Source: Geoanaerobacter sp964528055
Lineage (GTDB): Bacteria > Desulfobacterota > Desulfuromonadia > Geobacterales > DSM-12255
Assembly (NCBI GenBank): GCA_964528055.1
Contig: CAZGQM010000001.1
Coordinates: 1-64,000 of the forward strand
Direction of reading: 5' to 3'
Length of the DNA: 64,000 bases
A program made the position numbers and the translations under genes. The notes beneath the pieces were generated by a model. It was not told where the DNA came from. It was given only the letters and a program-made list of their open reading frames with translations, and did not search any database. Shown piece after piece: positions 32,715 to 40,469 of the stretch (positions are counted from its first letter, which is position 1; each line of letters begins with the position of its first letter).

Positions 32715-34184
32715 ATGGCACTACGACTATATAACACCATGACCGGCGGCAAAGAGGATTTTGTGCCGCTGGAGCCGGGCAAGGTAAAGATGTACGTTTG
32801 TGGCGTAACGGTATATGACCACTGTCATATCGGCCATGCTCGAGCGAACGTGGTATTCGATATGATATATCGCTACCTCAAGTTCAGCGGCTATGATGTC
32901 ACCTATGTCCGAAACTACACCGACATCGATGACAAGATAATAAATCGAGCCAACGAACAGGGGATCCCCTGGAATGAAATCTCTGAGCGCTTTATCGTTG
33001 AGTTCGACAGGGACATGTCGGCTCTCGGACTCCAGGTTCCTACCCACCAGCCAAAGGCAACGGAACATATCGGAGAGATCATCGCGCTGGTCCAGCGTCT
33101 TGTTGACTCCGGTCATGCCTACGAGATTGACGGAGATGTCTATTTCCGCGTCTCTTCCTTCCCTGGTTACCTAAAGCTTTCCAAAAGGAATCTGGAGGAT
33201 ATGCAGGCTGGTGCGCGGGTCGGGGTGGATGAGCGGAAAGAAAACCCGATGGACTTTGCCCTCTGGAAGGGGGCCAAGCAAGGGGAACCATCTTGGGAGT
33301 CCCCTTGGGGGGAGGGGCGGCCTGGCTGGCATATCGAATGCTCTGCCATGAGCATGAAGCTGCTGGGGGAGACCTTTGACATACATGGAGGGGGAAAGGA
33401 CCTGGTGTTCCCCCATCACGAAAATGAGATTGCCCAGTCTGAGGCTGCCAGCGGCAAGCCTTTTGTCCGTTACTGGCTCCATAATGGATTCGTGAACATT
33501 AATTCCGAGAAAATGAGCAAATCGCTTGGAAATTTCTTCACGATCAAAGAGGTGCTTGCAAGATACGACAGCGAGGTTCTGCGCTTTTTCCTGATGTCTT
33601 CCCATTATCGCTCCCCCATTGATTTCTCCGACCAGAATCTGACCGAAGCAGAGGCAGGGCTGGCAAGGATCTACACAGCGCTCTCCGGGATCAATGTAGC
33701 GCTTAGTTCAAACCCGACCATTGCCGGAGCATCAGCAGGTAACGCGGAGGTTGAGCTTCTCGAAAAGGTAGGCGGCTTCCCATTACGGTTTCGCGAGGCA
33801 ATGGATGACGATTTTAACACTGCCCAAGCGCTGGGGAACGTCTTTGATCTGGTCCGAGCCCTCAATCGCTTTATTGCTGAGAGCAGCGACTACAATGATC
33901 TGCAACAAGACCTGCTGCGGAAAGCTCACAACTGTATCGTTGAATTTGGCGGGGTTCTCGGACTGTTTTATTCGGAGCCGAACGCCTATCTGTCCAGAAT
34001 CAAGGGGCAGAAGATGGCAGATCTCCAAGTTTCCGGGGAAGAAATTGAGCAGATGATCTCAGAGCGCGCAGCTGCCCGAAAAACCAAGGACTTTAAACGC
34101 AGTGACGAAATAAGGGATCACCTGCTGGAGAAGGGGATTGTATTGCTGGATGGCCCGCAGGGAACTACCTGGAAGGTAAAATAG
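32715..34184 (+). CDS. cysS: Cysteinyl-tRNA synthetase
   Basis: 489 residues, a class Ia synthetase. The N-terminal VCGVTVYDHCHIGHARA holds the first zinc cysteine and the HIGH motif, and KMSKSLGNF is the second ATP motif. DALR-type and C-terminal anticodon-binding helices follow. A GCGAGGGAC ribosome-site region precedes the ATG. It is the last gene of the selA-ispDF-glnS-cysS stretch. Confidence 0.96.
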   Translation: MALRLYNTMTGGKEDFVPLEPGKVKMYVCGVTVYDHCHIGHARANVVFDMIYRYLKFSGYDVTYVRNYTDIDDKIINRANEQGIPWNEISERFIVEFDRDMSALGLQVPTHQPKATEHIGEIIALVQRLVDSGHAYEIDGDVYFRVSSFPGYLKLSKRNLEDMQAGARVGVDERKENPMDFALWKGAKQGEPSWESPWGEGRPGWHIECSAMSMKLLGETFDIHGGGKDLVFPHHENEIAQSEAASGKPFVRYWLHNGFVNINSEKMSKSLGNFFTIKEVLARYDSEVLRFFLMSSHYRSPIDFSDQNLTEAEAGLARIYTALSGINVALSSNPTIAGASAGNAEVELLEKVGGFPLRFREAMDDDFNTAQALGNVFDLVRALNRFIAESSDYNDLQQDLLRKAHNCIVEFGGVLGLFYSEPNAYLSRIKGQKMADLQVSGEEIEQMISERAAARKTKDFKRSDEIRDHLLEKGIVLLDGPQGTTWKVK

Positions 34185-34204
34185 GCCATGGTGTGCTCAG
34201 GTGA

Positions 34205-34238
34205 AACAGCAGAGACCGTGCAAGCGGCCTTTGCTGTT
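34205..34238. terminator. Hairpin between convergent cysS and the ribbon-helix-helix gene
   Basis: AACAGCA (34205-34211) pairs exactly with TGCTGTT (34232-34238), with further AG/CT pairing inside. There is no T run, so it may act as a bidirectional but weak stop. Confidence 0.4.
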
Positions 34239-34253
34239 CATCACTGGCCGAGT

Positions 34254-34436
34254 TCAAGCGGCTCTCCTCTGGGTTTCAGGGTTCGCCTGGTCCCTGATCA
34301 TATCCAAAGCCTCCCGCATAAGCTGTGATATGCTTTTGTTCGAATAGAACAATATATCATCAAGTGCCGCACGCTCTTCGTCGCTAATTCTCATTGATAT
34401 TACGTTGTATCTCGGGTTTTCTCTCATTTTTCCCAT
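34254..34436 (-). CDS. Ribbon-helix-helix (CopG/Arc-type) DNA-binding protein
   Basis: 60 residues. The beta strand RYNVISMRIS followed by two helices (DEERAALDDILFYS and SISQLMREALDMIRDQ) is the RHH fold, which binds DNA as a dimer through the strand. ATG 34436 has a GGAGGAG site. No toxin partner is next to it. A near-consensus -24/-12 promoter lies 78-92 bases upstream and an inverted repeat lies farther up, beside a sigma-54 activator gene; this small regulator is therefore a likely target of that activator. Its own targets are unknown. Confidence 0.72.
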   Translation of the reverse strand: MGKMRENPRYNVISMRISDEERAALDDILFYSNKSISQLMREALDMIRDQANPETQRRAA

Positions 34437-34513
34437 CGTTGCACTCCTCCAATCATCACTTTGTCTTTTGCATACTTTGCCTGTGAAGTTTACGGCATCT
34501 TACTGCACATATT

Positions 34514-34528
34514 GCTATAGGCGTGCCA
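34514..34528 (-). promoter_or_regulatory. Strong sigma-54 promoter of the ribbon-helix-helix gene
   Basis: The minus strand reads TTGGCACG-CCTATAGCA. The -24 half is a perfect YTGGCACG and the -12 half is TAGCA instead of TTGCA, with exact GG-to-GC spacing. Expected transcription would begin near 34502, about 66 bases before the ATG at 34436. Confidence 0.65.
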
Positions 34529-34611
34529 AAAGAGCACAACAGTGTAAGTTGCTTAAATTGCTGCGTAATAAAATTGTGTGGCAGCGGCAAGAGGTTATAG
34601 TGTATACAGAG

Positions 34612-34629
34612 TGTGCCTGAGATGGCACA
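34612..34629. promoter_or_regulatory. Candidate enhancer site (perfect inverted repeat)
   Basis: TGTGCC-TGAGAT-GGCACA is a perfect 6+6 inverted repeat, roughly 110-125 bases upstream of the predicted start of the RHH transcript. This is the normal distance for sigma-54 enhancer sites. It lies 60 bases from the stop codon of the activator gene. A TGTATACA palindrome lies nearby at 34601-34608. Confidence 0.5.
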
Positions 34630-34688
34630 TTGCCGCGAATCATGGGCTATTTTGCTACATTCGGTCAATTTAAGGGGATGATCGATGG

Positions 34689-36965
34689 TCAGACGGCAGG
34701 TGACGTTTCTCGTCGGCTCTTCAGTCCGTGCTTATCAAGGAGGCGATAGAAGGTGCGGCGCGGGATGTTTGCCATTTTTGCTGCCAGCGAGACGTTGCCG
34801 CAAGCATCGGCAAGATAGCGAAGGATCAATTTTTTCTCGACCTTGAGCACATGTGGTTCTCGTTCGTTTTTGAATGAACGGAAGTCGGTGACTTCAGTGG
34901 CAGTTTCGGCGTAATTTTCAGCAAAGACCAAAGGGAGGTTTCCTAGCTTGATAAGTTCGTCATGGGTCAGGACTGCTGCCCGTTCCAGCACATTCTGCAT
35001 CTCCCGGATATTGCCTGGCCACTGGTATTGCATCATCGCCTTTATTGCCCGTTCTTCCATACCTATGATGCTCTTGTTAAGCTTTTTACGGGCTTTGTCA
35101 AGGAAATGGTGAGCAAGTAGCGGTATCGACTCAATCCGTTCTCGCAGAGGTGGCATGGTAATGGTGAAGACATTCAGACGATAAAAAAGGTCTTCGCGGA
35201 ACCAGCCGTCGCGTATGCCGTCTTCCAGGTTCTTGTTCGTGGCTGCTATCAACCGTACGTCGACCTTGCTGGATAGAGTTCCTCCAACAGGTCGCACCTC
35301 TCCTGTGTCGAGAACACGCAGGAGTTCAGCCTGAAGCTTCGGAGTGATGTCACCGATCTCGTCTAGGAATATGGTTCCACCGTCCGCTGCTTCGAACAGT
35401 CCTTGTTTATCGACTATCGCCCCGGTAAATGCCCCTTTTTTATGGCCGAACAATTCGCTTTCAAGGAGCGAATCGGTGAGGGTTGTGCAGTTTACTGTTA
35501 CGAGGGGCTTGTCGTTTCGCCGGCTGTGGCGGTGTATGGCGCGCGCTGCAAGCTCTTTTCCCGTCCCGGATTCCCCACGAATCAATACCGTGGTAGGTGT
35601 GGGGCCAACCTGTTTGATGAGCTCAAGTGACTCGTGAGTCTTTGCGTCATTTCCCACTATGAATTCATCACCATACTCGTTGTCCAGCTCTCTACGTGCG
35701 AGTTCATACTTCTGTATCAGTCTGCCTCGGTCCTCCTCAAGCTGCTGGACATTGTAAGGGAGGCACATCTCAAGGTTTGCAAGCCCTTGAAAGACTGCCA
35801 CCGCATACTCTCTACAGGTCTTATATCCGCACGCACGGCAGTTCAGTTCATCCTTTCGGGTAAACTTATTTGTAGTCTGGAGGATGGATTTGATCTCGCT
35901 GCCACGTGGTGAAGGAAGTCTTACGTGCTTGGCTTCGAAATTCCTGGTTACGTCCAACGGTTCACGTGTGACAAGGTAATGAGGGGCTGTGCGATAGGGG
36001 AGTGTCGACTTATAATAGTTGATGATCAGTTTACGTTTGTAAAATTCCGTCAACTCCTTGTTTTCGCAGGGGCTCCCTATGCAGCCGTGATAGCAAAACC
36101 GGAGGTCGGCTATGCGAGGGGTGATTCTGGCAGCAGCGAGGTCACCGATGATCCCCATCACGTTTACCTCGCCGCTGACAGAAACGATCTCTGTGTCAAG
36201 GGGGTCGGGAGTGATCGAAAAAGCACGGAATGAGCCCCCGGTGATTGGGAATAGTCGCCCCTGTTTTGGCTGTACTCCATCGAACGGCTTTTCAGTAAGA
36301 GCGGAAAGATTGATCGAGCGGCTCTTTAGAATTGCTGCAAGCTCCTGGTAGGTTAGCACTATATCAACTGCTCCCTGAGCGCTTTCGGACTGTATCTCGA
36401 ACTTGGAGGCAACGCATGAGCTTATATAGACAACCTTTATCTTCTGACCGTGGACGCTCTTCAGGTAGCGGCCCATTGACACCATTGGAGAAACAACGCG
36501 AACAAGATTATCAAGGAGTTTGGGGTAGTGCCTCTCTATGAGGTCGACCACTGCCTGGCAATGGGAAGAGATAAGGGGGACGGTGGTCGTCTCTATGGCA
36601 TGCGCATAGGACGGAGCTATCAATTCAGAGCCGTAGGCCCCCTCGTGAACTTCGGAAAACCCGAGCATTTTTAGTCCCGAAACCAGTTGCCCAGGGGTGG
36701 CATTGTGGAAGAAGGTGGCGAATGACGAGCCAAGAACCGCAATTACCGGAATATGTGAAGCAAGCAGTTGTTCTGTCGGGCCAATTTTGTCCGCAATTAC
36801 TTTTGCATTCTGAGGGCAGGTGCCGAGGCAGTTGCCGCAACCGATACAGCGTTCAAAGATTATCTCAGCGTGTGAATTATCAAGCTTCAGTGCCTTTACA
36901 GGGCAGTTCCTAACGCATGAATAGCACTTTCGGCACTTTTCAATCAGAGTTATGATGGGGGGCAT
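34689..36965 (-). CDS. Sigma-54 activator with [FeFe]-hydrogenase-like iron-sulfur sensor
   Basis: 758 residues. Two ferredoxin-type [4Fe-4S] motifs (C11-C14-C17-C21 and C40-C43-C46-C50) precede a domain like the [FeFe]-hydrogenase large subunit, which keeps cysteines at the four H-cluster positions: C136 (SSHC), C184 (SSCVASKFE) and C291/C295 (FCYHGC). Catalytic-loop residues are changed: His for the proton-transfer Cys, Ser for the first Lys of the MPCxxKK loop. A third cluster motif follows (C376-x2-C379-x4-C384-x16-C401), then a sigma-54 AAA+ domain (GESGTGKE at 464, GAFTGA at 511-516) and a Fis helix-turn-helix (NVSLAAKMANIPRRTFYRL). I infer a redox or H2 sensor that activates sigma-54 promoters, probably including the adjacent RHH gene. 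Confidence 0.85.
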   Translation of the reverse strand: MPPIITLIEKCRKCYSCVRNCPVKALKLDNSHAEIIFERCIGCGNCLGTCPQNAKVIADKIGPTEQLLASHIPVIAVLGSSFATFFHNATPGQLVSGLKMLGFSEVHEGAYGSELIAPSYAHAIETTTVPLISSHCQAVVDLIERHYPKLLDNLVRVVSPMVSMGRYLKSVHGQKIKVVYISSCVASKFEIQSESAQGAVDIVLTYQELAAILKSRSINLSALTEKPFDGVQPKQGRLFPITGGSFRAFSITPDPLDTEIVSVSGEVNVMGIIGDLAAARITPRIADLRFCYHGCIGSPCENKELTEFYKRKLIINYYKSTLPYRTAPHYLVTREPLDVTRNFEAKHVRLPSPRGSEIKSILQTTNKFTRKDELNCRACGYKTCREYAVAVFQGLANLEMCLPYNVQQLEEDRGRLIQKYELARRELDNEYGDEFIVGNDAKTHESLELIKQVGPTPTTVLIRGESGTGKELAARAIHRHSRRNDKPLVTVNCTTLTDSLLESELFGHKKGAFTGAIVDKQGLFEAADGGTIFLDEIGDITPKLQAELLRVLDTGEVRPVGGTLSSKVDVRLIAATNKNLEDGIRDGWFREDLFYRLNVFTITMPPLRERIESIPLLAHHFLDKARKKLNKSIIGMEERAIKAMMQYQWPGNIREMQNVLERAAVLTHDELIKLGNLPLVFAENYAETATEVTDFRSFKNEREPHVLKVEKKLILRYLADACGNVSLAAKMANIPRRTFYRLLDKHGLKSRRETSPAV

Positions 36966-37085
36966 GTCTTAGGATTCCCCTTCCGTAGGGACGTTGAGGT
37001 ATGAGACCAGCTTTGCACTATAGCGGAATGTTGCGTTATGTGCAAGAACTGGCACAGGCAGGATGATGTGTGTCATTAATGGCGC

Positions 37086-37123
37086 AAAAAAGGCTCGTCC
37101 TGATAGTTATGGACGAGCCTTTT
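37086..37123 (-). terminator. Rho-independent terminator of the rluD-pgeF-lipoprotein unit
   Basis: A 13-bp perfect stem (37088-37100 with 37111-37123, core GGCTCGTCC) around a 10-base loop. It is followed on the minus strand by a T run, 18 bases after the lipoprotein stop. Confidence 0.85.
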
Positions 37124-37141
37124 GAATGGATACATGCGTCG

Positions 37142-38161
37142 TTAACTGGGAGGCGCAATTGATGGTGAATCTATCGGTTGTGGCGTCGGTATGCCAGGGG
37201 TCTCGATGGTTGGCGCCGGGTTCTGCCTTATAGGCGTGTAGGGAGAGCTAGTGGGCTGGGGTGTGGAGGTTGTTGGGTGGGGCGCCACGGATTGCTTGGA
37301 CTCAACCGGTCTATTGGCAGTCGGGGGGGCTGATTTGTCATTTTTGAAATTATCGAAGAGAGAGGAGGTAGGACGAAGCATGGAAATCATCTCTTTAAAG
37401 ACAGCACTGTACGTGTCAGATACCGTGGTGTTTTTTCGGAGAGACGAGCTCTCCCCTTTGCTTAGGGTCCTGTTTATCCCAGGGATGGACTTATATCTGA
37501 CCTCTACGTTATCCGACTGGTTTGCACGTGCCTCGTCAAAGTCCGGGAACTGCAGTCTCAAAAAAGTAGGGTAGGTCAACCTTAGCTGGCGAAAGTTCGG
37601 GAACTCCCAGAGAATGCTTCCTTCAGAGTCGATTATTTGCGACGTCAGGATCAAGTTGTTGTAGTTTGTATTCAGTGTTGATAGCAGGTTGCTGGAATAG
37701 ATGGTGTCTTTTAACGTGATGCCGCTGATAACAACCAGCATAACGGCATCAAGCCCATTTTTCTTGATTAACTCGGTGAGTTCCGGACCTTTGTAGAAAT
37801 ATTTATTATAGGTGATACCAGCGTCTTCACGACGTTCTCTGCGGAAAAAGAGGTTTATAAATAGCTTGTCAGGATCGTCATCTAGAAGTTGTACCGAAAA
37901 GTAGCCACCACTGTCCCTGAGCTGTGCTACCAGCTCCTGCTCGTTCTTCCTTGAGTACTCTTTGATAAGGTTAACCAGTGTATCACGTTCAGGATGGCGA
38001 ATGTCAGACTCGGCATCCACAAATATCGGGGCTACACCGAGCACGCGCACTTTCTGTTCGTAGCTCTCTTTTGGGATGCTGTAGTAGTTCTGGGCGCAGC
38101 CTACGAGCAAGAGAGTAACAACCGATAGCAACAAATACTGAACAAAGGCTGAACGGGACAT
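37142..38161 (-). CDS. Lipoprotein with a proline-rich C-terminal tail
   Basis: 339 residues. The signal peptide ends in the lipobox LLVGC. The mature globular part (about residues 25-255) has alternating beta/alpha segments (KVRVLGVAPIFVDAE, GLDAVMLVVISGITL, SQIIDSEGSILWEFPNF) of a type common in envelope lipoproteins. The last 65 residues are Pro/Thr/Ser-rich and may span or bind the cell wall. It lies downstream of pgeF on the same strand and ends at a strong terminator. I do not recognise a specific family. Confidence 0.65.
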   Translation of the reverse strand: MSRSAFVQYLLLSVVTLLLVGCAQNYYSIPKESYEQKVRVLGVAPIFVDAESDIRHPERDTLVNLIKEYSRKNEQELVAQLRDSGGYFSVQLLDDDPDKLFINLFFRRERREDAGITYNKYFYKGPELTELIKKNGLDAVMLVVISGITLKDTIYSSNLLSTLNTNYNNLILTSQIIDSEGSILWEFPNFRQLRLTYPTFLRLQFPDFDEARANQSDNVEVRYKSIPGINRTLSKGESSSLRKNTTVSDTYSAVFKEMISMLRPTSSLFDNFKNDKSAPPTANRPVESKQSVAPHPTTSTPQPTSSPYTPIRQNPAPTIETPGIPTPQPIDSPSIAPPS

Positions 38162-38298
38162 TCCTTGCCTCCTAGGGGAGTAATCAGATCATTGTTTGGG
38201 GAATAAGGGCTCTTATATCAGAGAGTCTGTCAAATGGCCAGTGGAATTAAAGCTGGTAAAGGATTGGTACTGATGTCTGTCTGCATGATGAACGATAA

Positions 38299-39096
38299 TC
38301 ATTTAAGGAGTATAAAGCCCAGATGTCGTCCAGTCTCGTCCTTGTCCCTTCTGTAGGAAAAGAAAAGCTCCGGAGCGCAGCATACGCACTGCTGGGAGGC
38401 CTCGATACGTTTGGGTGAGAGTCCGCAATCAAGCAGCTGCAAGCGATTTGCAGAGACCAGATCGAGCTTCCATTTCCCGCTGCTGATTTCCGTAGTTGAC
38501 TCGTGCCATACGGTTGATTCTGAGGCAAAGGCAGCTGAGACCGGTGTGTCAACCTCGTAGCAGCAGGGACCGATTGATGGGCCAATGGCGGCGAATATAT
38601 CGCCAGGGTTGGAGCCGAAGTCTCCGACCATTGCGGCCACTCCTTTGCGGGCAATGCTGGCAGCTGTCCCCTTCCAGCCTGCATGGAGTGCTGCAATCAC
38701 TTTCCGAACAGGGTCGAACAGAAGAAGCGGCAGGCAGTCGGCAACACCGACTCCTATCATAATGCGACGCTGGTTGGTGATGATGCCATCGCACTCCAGC
38801 TTTAAAAAATGTGAGAAGTCCTTGTTTGGTGCGTCCACCACAAGGATATCGGTTCCATGGACCTGGGTCACGGTCAGTAGCTGGTCGATTTTCGCTCCAA
38901 ATGCACGAGAGAGGAGGCTCCTGTTCCCCTGGACAGAGTGTATAGAGTCGCTGGTGTTTAGTCCCAAGTTTAGTGAATTAAAAGGCGGGCGGGAGACCCC
39001 TTCGTGTCGGGTGGTGAACCCCGCAGCAAGATTCCCGGCGGCAGTCATGAGCTGTGGTTCTATATATTGTATTTTTGCAATTTTCCTGAGTTCCAA
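38299..39096 (-). CDS. pgeF: Peptidoglycan editing factor / purine nucleoside phosphorylase-like protein
   Basis: 265 residues of the YfiH (DUF152, once called laccase/polyphenol oxidase) family. The metal-binding pattern is complete: QVHGTDILVVD, ADCLPLLLFD, LHAGWKGT and a C-terminal CAPELFFSYRRD. Members act on purine nucleosides and, in E. coli, remove mis-incorporated serine from cell-wall precursors. It lies 15 bases downstream of rluD, a very common pair in bacteria. Confidence 0.88.
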   Translation of the reverse strand: MELRKIAKIQYIEPQLMTAAGNLAAGFTTRHEGVSRPPFNSLNLGLNTSDSIHSVQGNRSLLSRAFGAKIDQLLTVTQVHGTDILVVDAPNKDFSHFLKLECDGIITNQRRIMIGVGVADCLPLLLFDPVRKVIAALHAGWKGTAASIARKGVAAMVGDFGSNPGDIFAAIGPSIGPCCYEVDTPVSAAFASESTVWHESTTEISSGKWKLDLVSANRLQLLDCGLSPKRIEASQQCVCCAPELFFSYRRDKDETGRHLGFILLK

Positions 39097-39110
39097 CGGT
39101 CACTCCTTGT

Positions 39111-40073
39111 TTATATATGTTCCTGCAACTCCTCAAGGCCCTTGATGATCATGCCAAGGTCGACGGGTAGTTCAGTGTTGAATTCCAGGTACTCACCGGA
39201 GGAGGGGTGGATGAAGCCGAGAGTCTTGGCGTGGAGGGCCTGGCGATGGAGATTTTTCAGCATGGCGCGGACGCGAGGGTTGCGCAGGGCTGTCAGGCGA
39301 CCTGGAGTGGTGTAAAGCTGGTCTCCTACAAGCGGGTGGCCTGCTTCTGAGAGATGAACGCGAATCTGGTGAGTTCGTCCGGTTTCCAGTCGAAGCTGCA
39401 CGAGGGTTACCCCTTCGAAGCGGCTTATGGCTTTCCATCGGGTAACTGCATGTTTGCCATGCCTTGCTTTGCTCGACATTTTTTTTCGATCCACCGGGTG
39501 GCGTCCTATTGTCGAGTCTATACAGCCTGAATCACTCTTTGGGGAGCCGTATACCAGGGCCAGGTAGATCCTCTTTATGGAGTGTTCCTTGAATTGGTCC
39601 GACAATGATTGGTGCGCATGGTCGTTCTTAGCGGCAACAATGACCCCTGATGTATCCTTGTCAATTCTGTGAACGATGCCAGGTCGGAGGGTTCCGCCTA
39701 TTCCTGAGAGGTCAGTACAGTGCGAGAGAAGTGCATTCACAAGTGTACCGCCATGGTTTCCTGCTCCGGGATGTACAACCATGCCCGCAGGCTTGTTTAC
39801 CACTATGATATCGGAGTCTTCGTAAAGGATTTCCAGGGGGATATCTTCCGGTTCGGCTTCTGCAGGCTCGGGGGGGGGGAGGGTGACCGAGATCATATCA
39901 CCTCCTTTGAGTTTTAACGACTGCTTTACCGTTCCACCGTTTACGGTAATCATCTCTGACTCGATTAAGCGGTGTGCCGCTACGCGTGATAGATCGCCGA
40001 CTGCGGACGCGACAAAATGATCAAGTCGAGCTGAAGGGATATCAAATGGAAATTCTAGTTCGATGGTAGTCAA
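39111..40073 (-). CDS. rluD: 23S rRNA pseudouridine synthase, RluD family
   Basis: 320 residues. An N-terminal S4 RNA-binding domain (about residues 14-75) is followed by the catalytic domain with D138 in HRIDKDTSG, KPAGMVVHPG, and the C-terminal LETGRTHQIRVH. It isomerises uridines in the large-subunit rRNA (helix 69 for RluD proper). RluC and RluD are hard to separate by eye; linkage with pgeF favours RluD. Confidence 0.9.
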   Translation of the reverse strand: MTTIELEFPFDIPSARLDHFVASAVGDLSRVAAHRLIESEMITVNGGTVKQSLKLKGGDMISVTLPPPEPAEAEPEDIPLEILYEDSDIIVVNKPAGMVVHPGAGNHGGTLVNALLSHCTDLSGIGGTLRPGIVHRIDKDTSGVIVAAKNDHAHQSLSDQFKEHSIKRIYLALVYGSPKSDSGCIDSTIGRHPVDRKKMSSKARHGKHAVTRWKAISRFEGVTLVQLRLETGRTHQIRVHLSEAGHPLVGDQLYTTPGRLTALRNPRVRAMLKNLHRQALHAKTLGFIHPSSGEYLEFNTELPVDLGMIIKGLEELQEHI

Positions 40074-40092
40074 TGTGGGATTCCTGAAACAG

Positions 40093-40122
40093 TTGAAGGC
40101 GCAGTAATAACCGCGCCTTCAA
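40093..40122. terminator. Terminator between the protease operon and rluD
   Basis: TTGAAGGCGC and GCGCCTTCAA form a perfect 10-bp stem around a 10-base loop. It lies 21 bases past the stop of the small gene at 40144 on the minus strand. Confidence 0.75.
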
Positions 40123-40143
40123 AAATGAATTGCAACAGCTGGT

Positions 40144-40407
40144 TTACCAGATTGCCGACTCGATCTTGCCTGCACGCTTTATCAAGACATCCACCACCGC
40201 CATTTCATAGGCATTGGTTGAGGCAAGTTCCGGGACTACCCTGGAGACGAAATGCTGTCGGCCTTCCTCAAGTTCATCCGCAAGGAGCTCAAAGATGGTG
40301 TCTGTCTTTATCCCCTCAGCAACCTTCTCCTGATTATAGAGTGCAATGTCAGAAAGGATTGCGCGGGCCAAGCGCCGCGCCTGGTCGGGATTGTCGATCA
40401 GGTTCAT
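40144..40407 (-). CDS. Small conserved-looking cytoplasmic protein
   Basis: 87 residues from ATG 40407 (GAGG site 9-10 bases upstream; the frame is open to 40455). It begins MNLIDNPDQARRLARAIL and is helical, acidic and without signal or membrane segments. It lies 62 bases after the HtrA-type protease gene and just before a terminator, so it is the last gene of that unit. The function is not recognised. Confidence 0.55.
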   Translation of the reverse strand: MNLIDNPDQARRLARAILSDIALYNQEKVAEGIKTDTIFELLADELEEGRQHFVSRVVPELASTNAYEMAVVDVLIKRAGKIESAIW

Positions 40408-40469
40408 TGATATATCCTCTACCGTTGCTTTTATTAAAAATGCAATTATACACAAACTTGCGTGAGTTA

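Noticed and set aside
37045..37066. TGGCACAGGCAGGATG as a sigma-54 promoter near the hydrogenase-like activator
   Set aside because: The -12 half (TTGC) is absent at the required spacing, and it points away from the activator gene.
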